A program made the position numbers and the translations under genes. Positions 60,056 to 64,000 of a stretch of DNA of 64,000 nucleotides are shown here, in pieces. The stretch is from Sulfurospirillum arsenophilum NBRC 109478 (lineage in GTDB: Bacteria > Campylobacterota > Campylobacteria > Campylobacterales > Sulfurospirillaceae). A model generated the notes under the pieces. That model searched no databases. It saw only the letters and a program-made list of their open reading frames with translations, and was not told where the DNA came from. The stretch covers positions 479,742 to 543,741 of the forward strand of contig NZ_BBQF01000003.1 in assembly GCF_000813345.1 (NCBI RefSeq). Direction: 5' to 3'. Numbering within the stretch: position 1 is the stretch's first letter; each line of letters begins with the position of its first letter.

Positions 60056-62188
60056 ATGGGACTTACTCGAAGAGATTTTTTAAAACACAGCTCCTTTGTA
60101 GCTTCGGCATTTTTATTGAGTTTTGGCATTCCTCTCAAAGCGAGAGCTCAGATGATAGACAATGGCGCATCTGAGCCAATGGCTTTTATACAGATTACGA
60201 AAAAAAATGAAATAACCTTTTTTCTGCCTCAAGCAGAGATGGGACAAGGGGCTTATACGGTTCTTGCGATGTGTATCGCCGATGAGTTGGATGCCAAATG
60301 GGAAGATATCTTTTTTGAACCAGCGCCTGTTAAAGAGATATTCAATATCCCCGGTATGCCAATGATGCTCACAGGCGGGTCAAATTCTGTAAGAGCACGA
60401 CATCTTCAAATGCGCCAAATTGGTGCATCCATTCGCGCAATGCTTAAAAGTGCCGCTGCGAAGTATTGGAAGATTTCTGCTGATTTGATTCAGACAAAAA
60501 ATGCTACTTTGACAAATACCAAAACGAAAGAATCTTTACCGTATGGCTTTTTTGTTGATGTAATTAAAGTAATGAAAGTGCCTGAAAAAGTGACACTTAA
60601 AGAAAATTCTGAACTTTCTTTGATTGGTAAACCAACCAAACGTCACCCGAAAGAAGCATGGGCAAAAGTGACAGGTCATGCACAATTTGGTATTGATGTA
60701 CGACTACCACATATGAAATATGCTGCTTTAATTCATCCACGTGTTTTTGGTGCAACCCTGAAAAGTTTTGATGCTACAGCAGCCCTTAAAAAGCCCGGTA
60801 TTTTAAAAGTCAAACAACTCGCAAATAATAAGATCGCGATTATTGCCGAAAAATGGTGGCAAGCAAAAGAGGTGATCAATGATGTTGTTGTTGAGTGGAA
60901 TGAAGGGGCTTTTGCAAAAATAAGCTCGGAAGATTTAGCCAAAGAGTATGAAAGTTATTTGGACAAAGAGTGCTTACCTATGCGCAAAGATGGCAATATT
61001 GAAGAAGCTTTTGCAAATGCACATAAAGTGGTCAAAGCTAATTTTAAATTCCCTTTTCTTGCGCATGCCGCAATGGAGCCTTTAAACTGTACGGTGCATC
61101 ATCAAAAAGATAGCGCTTTTATGAGCATGGGTGGACAGTTTCAAACGTTGTACCGCAATAAATGTGCGGAAACCTACCAATTGCCTCCTGAAAAAGTTCA
61201 ATACTACAATAACTATTTAGGCAGTAGTTTTGGCAGACGTGGTAATCCTCATGCTGATTTTGTGATTGATGCAATTTATGCGGCTCAAAATGAAGCGTGG
61301 CCTGTAATGACTTTGTGGAGCAGAGAAGATGACATTAAAATGGGCTCTTATCGTCCAATGTATCGCAATAGCGCTGAGATGGCAATAGACAAAGAGGGTA
61401 ACATTTTGGGCTTCAAAGCCAAAGTCATTGGTCAATCCATGATCAAAGGAACACTCTTTGAGTCAGTCATGTTTAAAGATGGCATCGACGCAACCCACAA
61501 AGAGGGTTTAACGGATCATCACTATAAAGTTGCAAGCCATGATATACAAGGCTTCTGTCCTGATTCTCCGATTCCTCTTTTATGGTTACGCTCCGTTGGA
61601 CATACGCAAACGGGACCTTTGGTTGAGGGCATTATCGACCAAGCAGCGGTTGCGGCAAATATGGATCCGATTGATTTTCGTATTAAGAATTTACAAAACC
61701 CTCGGTTTGTAGAGCTTTTAAAAAGTGTAGCAAAGCAGTCAAACTGGTACACACGCAAAAAAAATGGCGGGTATGGGGTGGCTGTTGTTGAGTCCTTTGG
61801 CAGTATCGTTGCGTATGTGGCTAAAGTGAAAGTGGAAAACAGTGACTATAAAGTTGAAAAGATTTGGGCTGCGGTAGATTGTGGACTGGCGATTAATCCT
61901 TTAAATGTCGAAAATCAAATTATCAGTGCGATAAACTTTAGCATTGGCATTACGAAGTACAGTGAAATTACGATCAAAAATGGTGAGGCAGAACAAAATA
62001 ATTTCTACGATTATACGGTTGCTACTATCGCGGATGCACCCGAAATTCATGTAGAGATTATCAACTCAGGTGAGAAAATCGGTGGTATGGGAGAACCTGG
62101 AGTTCCACCACTTTTCCCAGCCGTTGCCAATGCACTTTTTGATGCGACAGGCAAGCGCTATACCTCGTATCCGATTCGTTTGAGTTAG
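60056..62188 (+). CDS. Molybdenum-binding subunit, IorB / aldehyde oxidoreductase type
   Basis: 710 residues. A twin-arginine signal (TRRDFLKHSSFVASAFLLSFG) shows export to the periplasm. Family motifs are LPQAEMGQGAYTVLAMCIADELDA, GGSNSVRARHLQMRQIG, HAAMEPLNCTVHH and the active-site Glu E680 in GGMGEPGVPP. Two-subunit, Tat-exported enzymes of the xanthine dehydrogenase family oxidise N-heterocycles or aldehydes and usually pass electrons to a cytochrome. Substrate is unknown. Confidence 0.9.
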   Translation: MGLTRRDFLKHSSFVASAFLLSFGIPLKARAQMIDNGASEPMAFIQITKKNEITFFLPQAEMGQGAYTVLAMCIADELDAKWEDIFFEPAPVKEIFNIPGMPMMLTGGSNSVRARHLQMRQIGASIRAMLKSAAAKYWKISADLIQTKNATLTNTKTKESLPYGFFVDVIKVMKVPEKVTLKENSELSLIGKPTKRHPKEAWAKVTGHAQFGIDVRLPHMKYAALIHPRVFGATLKSFDATAALKKPGILKVKQLANNKIAIIAEKWWQAKEVINDVVVEWNEGAFAKISSEDLAKEYESYLDKECLPMRKDGNIEEAFANAHKVVKANFKFPFLAHAAMEPLNCTVHHQKDSAFMSMGGQFQTLYRNKCAETYQLPPEKVQYYNNYLGSSFGRRGNPHADFVIDAIYAAQNEAWPVMTLWSREDDIKMGSYRPMYRNSAEMAIDKEGNILGFKAKVIGQSMIKGTLFESVMFKDGIDATHKEGLTDHHYKVASHDIQGFCPDSPIPLLWLRSVGHTQTGPLVEGIIDQAAVAANMDPIDFRIKNLQNPRFVELLKSVAKQSNWYTRKKNGGYGVAVVESFGSIVAYVAKVKVENSDYKVEKIWAAVDCGLAINPLNVENQIISAINFSIGITKYSEITIKNGEAEQNNFYDYTVATIADAPEIHVEIINSGEKIGGMGEPGVPPLFPAVANALFDATGKRYTSYPIRLS

Positions 62189-62196
62189 GAGAGGGG

Positions 62197-63159
62197 ATGT
62201 TTGAGCATAAAACGTTTACTCGTTTTGTTGATGAAAGCTTTGAAAAAGGGCTGGATATTGTCTGTTTGAGTATCGTTCAAACGGAGGGCTCGACCTATCA
62301 AAAACCTGGAACGACCATGCTTGTCAACTCGGCGCATGAAATGGTTGGGGTTTTGAGTGGTGGGTGCATCGAAGAAGCGTTGCTGCACTGTTGTGATGAG
62401 GTCTTGCAAAAGGGGCAGGGAAAGCTTGTCACGCATGACCTTAGACTTCCCGATGATTCGTTGCAGAGTTGGGAAGAGGGTGTTGGGTGTAATGGACTGA
62501 TTCAAGTTTGGCTAGAGCCTTTTTATCGTTCTAAACATTATGGCATTTTAGGTGAGGCAGCGTCGTATGCAAAAGAGGGCATACCCACAATGCTTCATCG
62601 CCCCCTTTTGAAAGAGGGCAAAGACGCTTTTTTAGAGGTGAAAACATTACCTATAAAGGCGATATACGATGAAAAAGAGCAAACGCTGGTTCAGCCAATC
62701 AATCCCAGTTTTAAAGTGTTGGTTCTAGGCATTGGCAGTGCCGTGCAAGCAGTGGTTGATATGGCGAATATCTTAGGATGGCAGACGATCGTAGGCGATA
62801 GCCGTCAAGAGCGTTTGGCGTCTCTTCTTCATGCCGATCAGAAGATAGCCTTTAACGATTTGCACGCGTTTGAAACACTGCTTGAAGAAGAGCGTTTTGA
62901 TGCCTGTGTTATTATGAGTCATGTGTTTAAAGAAGATTCGTTTTACCTCAAAAGCGCACTGAAATCTGGAATTGCTTATATTGGACTTTTAGGATCACAG
63001 ACGCGTACCAATAAAATTGTTGAGTTTTTAGGTGAGAGTATTGCGCTGGATGAGCGGTTTCATGCACCCATCGGTCTTAACATTGGGGCAAAAACACCGC
63101 AAGCCATAGCCCTTGCGATTTGTGCAGAGATAGAATCTGTAAAAAACAAGAGAGCGTAG
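62197..63159 (+). CDS. xdhC: XdhC/CoxI-family molybdenum cofactor insertion protein
   Basis: 320 residues. N-terminal XdhC/CoxI domain (IVQTEGSTYQKPGTTMLV, VGVLSGGCIEEALL) and C-terminal Rossmann domain (VLVLGIGSAVQAVVDMANILGWQTIVGDSR, YIGLLGSQTRTNK). It binds the cofactor, promotes its sulfuration and inserts it into the hydroxylase. It lies 8 nt after the large-subunit gene in the same operon. Confidence 0.9.
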   Translation: MFEHKTFTRFVDESFEKGLDIVCLSIVQTEGSTYQKPGTTMLVNSAHEMVGVLSGGCIEEALLHCCDEVLQKGQGKLVTHDLRLPDDSLQSWEEGVGCNGLIQVWLEPFYRSKHYGILGEAASYAKEGIPTMLHRPLLKEGKDAFLEVKTLPIKAIYDEKEQTLVQPINPSFKVLVLGIGSAVQAVVDMANILGWQTIVGDSRQERLASLLHADQKIAFNDLHAFETLLEEERFDACVIMSHVFKEDSFYLKSALKSGIAYIGLLGSQTRTNKIVEFLGESIALDERFHAPIGLNIGAKTPQAIALAICAEIESVKNKRA

Positions 63160-63164
63160 CCATC

Positions 63165-63734
63165 ATGCAAAACGATCTTGCTATTCTCATTTTGGCAGCG
63201 GGCAGTTCATCAAGATTGGGTCGTCCTAAACAGCTTGTAACATACCACAATGAGGCACTGTTAAGACGAAGTGCCAAACAAGCATTAGAGCTCTCACCAA
63301 ACGTTTTTGTCGTGCTTGGGCACGAATATGAAGCGTGTTTGACAGCACTTAAAGGTTTACATGTAAACGCGCTTTTCCATGAAAATTATGCCAAAGGGAT
63401 GGGAAGCTCCATCGCCTTTGGTATCTCTCATACCGCTTCTTTTGAGCACACGCTCATTATGCTCTGCGATCAACCTCTGATTCCGCTCGAGCATTATCGC
63501 TCACTTCTAAACGTTACATGTAAAGATTGCATGGTTGCTTCATCGTATCAACCCAAAGAAAGACTTGCTGTTCCTGCGATCTTTCCCAAAAGCTCTTATG
63601 CCGTGTTGATGGAACTTGATGGCGATAAAGGAGCCCAAGCGCTTCTAAGAGATGAAAAATGTTTACATGTAACGCTCAAGCATGATTACACGATTGATAT
63701 TGACACAGAAGAAGATATACAAAAATACCTGTAG
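63165..63734 (+). CDS. mocA: MobA-like nucleotidyltransferase (molybdenum cofactor cytidylyltransferase, MocA-like)
   Basis: 189 residues. Nucleotide-binding LAAGSSSRLGRPKQL at residues 10-24 and LIMLCDQPLIPL with the metal Asp. In this context it would attach CMP to molybdopterin, giving the dinucleotide form used by the hydroxylase. The ATG at 63165 lies 5 nt after xdhC. Two near-copies (63513, 63662) and one exact copy of the palindrome lie in this short gene. Confidence 0.8.
   Translation: MQNDLAILILAAGSSSRLGRPKQLVTYHNEALLRRSAKQALELSPNVFVVLGHEYEACLTALKGLHVNALFHENYAKGMGSSIAFGISHTASFEHTLIMLCDQPLIPLEHYRSLLNVTCKDCMVASSYQPKERLAVPAIFPKSSYAVLMELDGDKGAQALLRDEKCLHVTLKHDYTIDIDTEEDIQKYL
63356..63367. 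repeat. TTTACATGTAAA palindrome, in mocA-like gene
   Basis: Exact copy, read Leu-His-Val-Asn. Confidence 0.9.
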
Positions 63735-63822
63735 ATAAATAAGTCAAAAAATTGCATTTTTCTGCAAAAATATTTTTCTCCATTACTCTATAAATTAATA
63801 AAAAATACATTTTTTGCATAAT

Positions 63823-63877
63823 CAGGCAATCATTGAGGATTATTGTTCTATCGAGATATCCCATGAATTCTTATAAT
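63823..63877 (+). promoter_or_regulatory. AraC-type box and promoter, site 5 (gene at window end)
   Basis: CAGGCA at 63823, AGGA at 63836, TTGTTCTAT from 63843 and TATAAT at 63872 (49 nt). Confidence 0.65.
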
Positions 63878-63927
63878 TCTATACTATAAAATTCTGAGGG
63901 AGATTGATAAAATGATAAGGCTTAATC

Positions 63928-64000
63928 ATGCACAATAAATCTTTACATGTAAAATACATCAGCTACATATTCGCATTAAGTTTAGGCACATTGGCGTTGG
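63928..64000 (+). CDS. N-terminus of a membrane or secreted protein, cut by window end
   Basis: Only 24 residues are visible: MHNKSLHVKYISYIFALSLG and four more hydrophobic residues, a signal peptide or first membrane helix. AAGG lies 8 nt upstream of the ATG. Its promoter carries the fifth AraC-type box, so it probably belongs with the hydroxylase system, perhaps as electron acceptor or sensor; the visible part cannot decide. Confidence 0.55.
   Translation, partial: MHNKSLHVKYISYIFALSLGTLAL
63942..63953. repeat. TTTACATGTAAA palindrome, at start of last gene
   Basis: Exact copy, read Leu-His-Val-Lys at residues 6-9. Confidence 0.9.

Noticed and set aside
1996..63953. TTTACATGTAAA as an FNR/CRP or Fur-type regulator site
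   Set aside because: It lacks the TTGAT-N4-ATCAA or Fur patterns, and most copies are inside genes or after stop codons rather than at promoters.
1..64000. CRISPR arrays, tRNA or rRNA genes, complete IS elements
   Set aside because: No regularly spaced repeats, cloverleaf or rRNA segments and no transposase motifs were found on reading both strands.

Overview
This window is one contiguous stretch of a low-GC (roughly 40 percent by eye) bacterial chromosome with no rRNA, tRNA, phage or CRISPR. The gene set points to a free-living epsilonproteobacterium (Campylobacterota), most likely Sulfurospirillum or a close relative. The indicators are a single-chain pyruvate:ferredoxin oxidoreductase, a Campylobacter-type dimeric dUTPase, a CadF/OprF-like OmpA protein, LuxS, bacteriohemerythrin, many chemotaxis and two-component genes, and TATAAT-type promoters with little -35 sequence. 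The genus is an inference.

Layout. 0-1.4 kb: end of a PEBP-family gene, a DUF2798/carboxymuconolactone-decarboxylase pair and a divergent MerR regulator with an operator array between them. 1.4-16.8 kb: housekeeping and transport (peptide-binding protein, OmpA, MscS, DUF4197, HAD phosphatase, nifJ, Na/Pi symporter operon, luxS, sstT, yhbP-like, rhodanese). 16.8-26.3 kb: hemerythrin, a MITE-like element inserted directly in front of a three-gene RND efflux operon, an EmrB-type MFS pump and a CPA2 antiporter. 26.4-35.8 kb: PIN-PhoH/LpxH-like/patatin/dut cluster, queuosine genes queD/queE/queC, a CHASE4 histidine kinase, an HxlR-controlled oxidoreductase and a YciA thioesterase. 35.9-49.4 kb: a phosphate block (PhoR/PhosS-like kinase, PhoB/PhosR-like regulator, phoU, a divergent OlsF-like ornithine-lipid synthase, ygiD, two sister chemoreceptors, pstSCAB). 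49.5-64 kb: accessory region with two YkgJ-type paralogues, HxlR/SDR/FabF, MFS/MarR, an AraC regulator, a Tat-exported hydrolase, a NepI-like exporter and an IorAB-type molybdenum hydroxylase with XdhC and MocA-like maturation genes.

Three regulatory or structural patterns stand out. (1) The 12-bp palindrome TTTACATGTAAA occurs exactly 21 times, with at least ten one-mismatch copies, against about 0.015 expected by a simple base-composition estimate. Several copies lie 0-6 nt after a stop codon, and coding copies are nearly always read Leu-His-Val-Lys/Asn. (2) Five promoters between 54.7 and 63.9 kb share a box, (T/C)AGGCA-N7-NGGA, placed 49 or 50 nt upstream of a perfect TATAAT. They precede a YkgJ-type gene, araC itself, the Tat-hydrolase operon, the molybdenum hydroxylase operon and a gene that runs off the window, which suggests an undescribed AraC regulon. 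(3) pstS, olsF and phoU share a direct-repeat box, GTWACCA-N4-GTAAT, with the GTAAT start exactly 15 nt before a TAnAAT -10 in all three. This is a candidate Pho box linking phosphate uptake to a phosphorus-free membrane lipid.

Start codons were chosen from ribosome-binding-site position where several were possible. Functions are assigned from recognisable motifs and family memory, without database searches.
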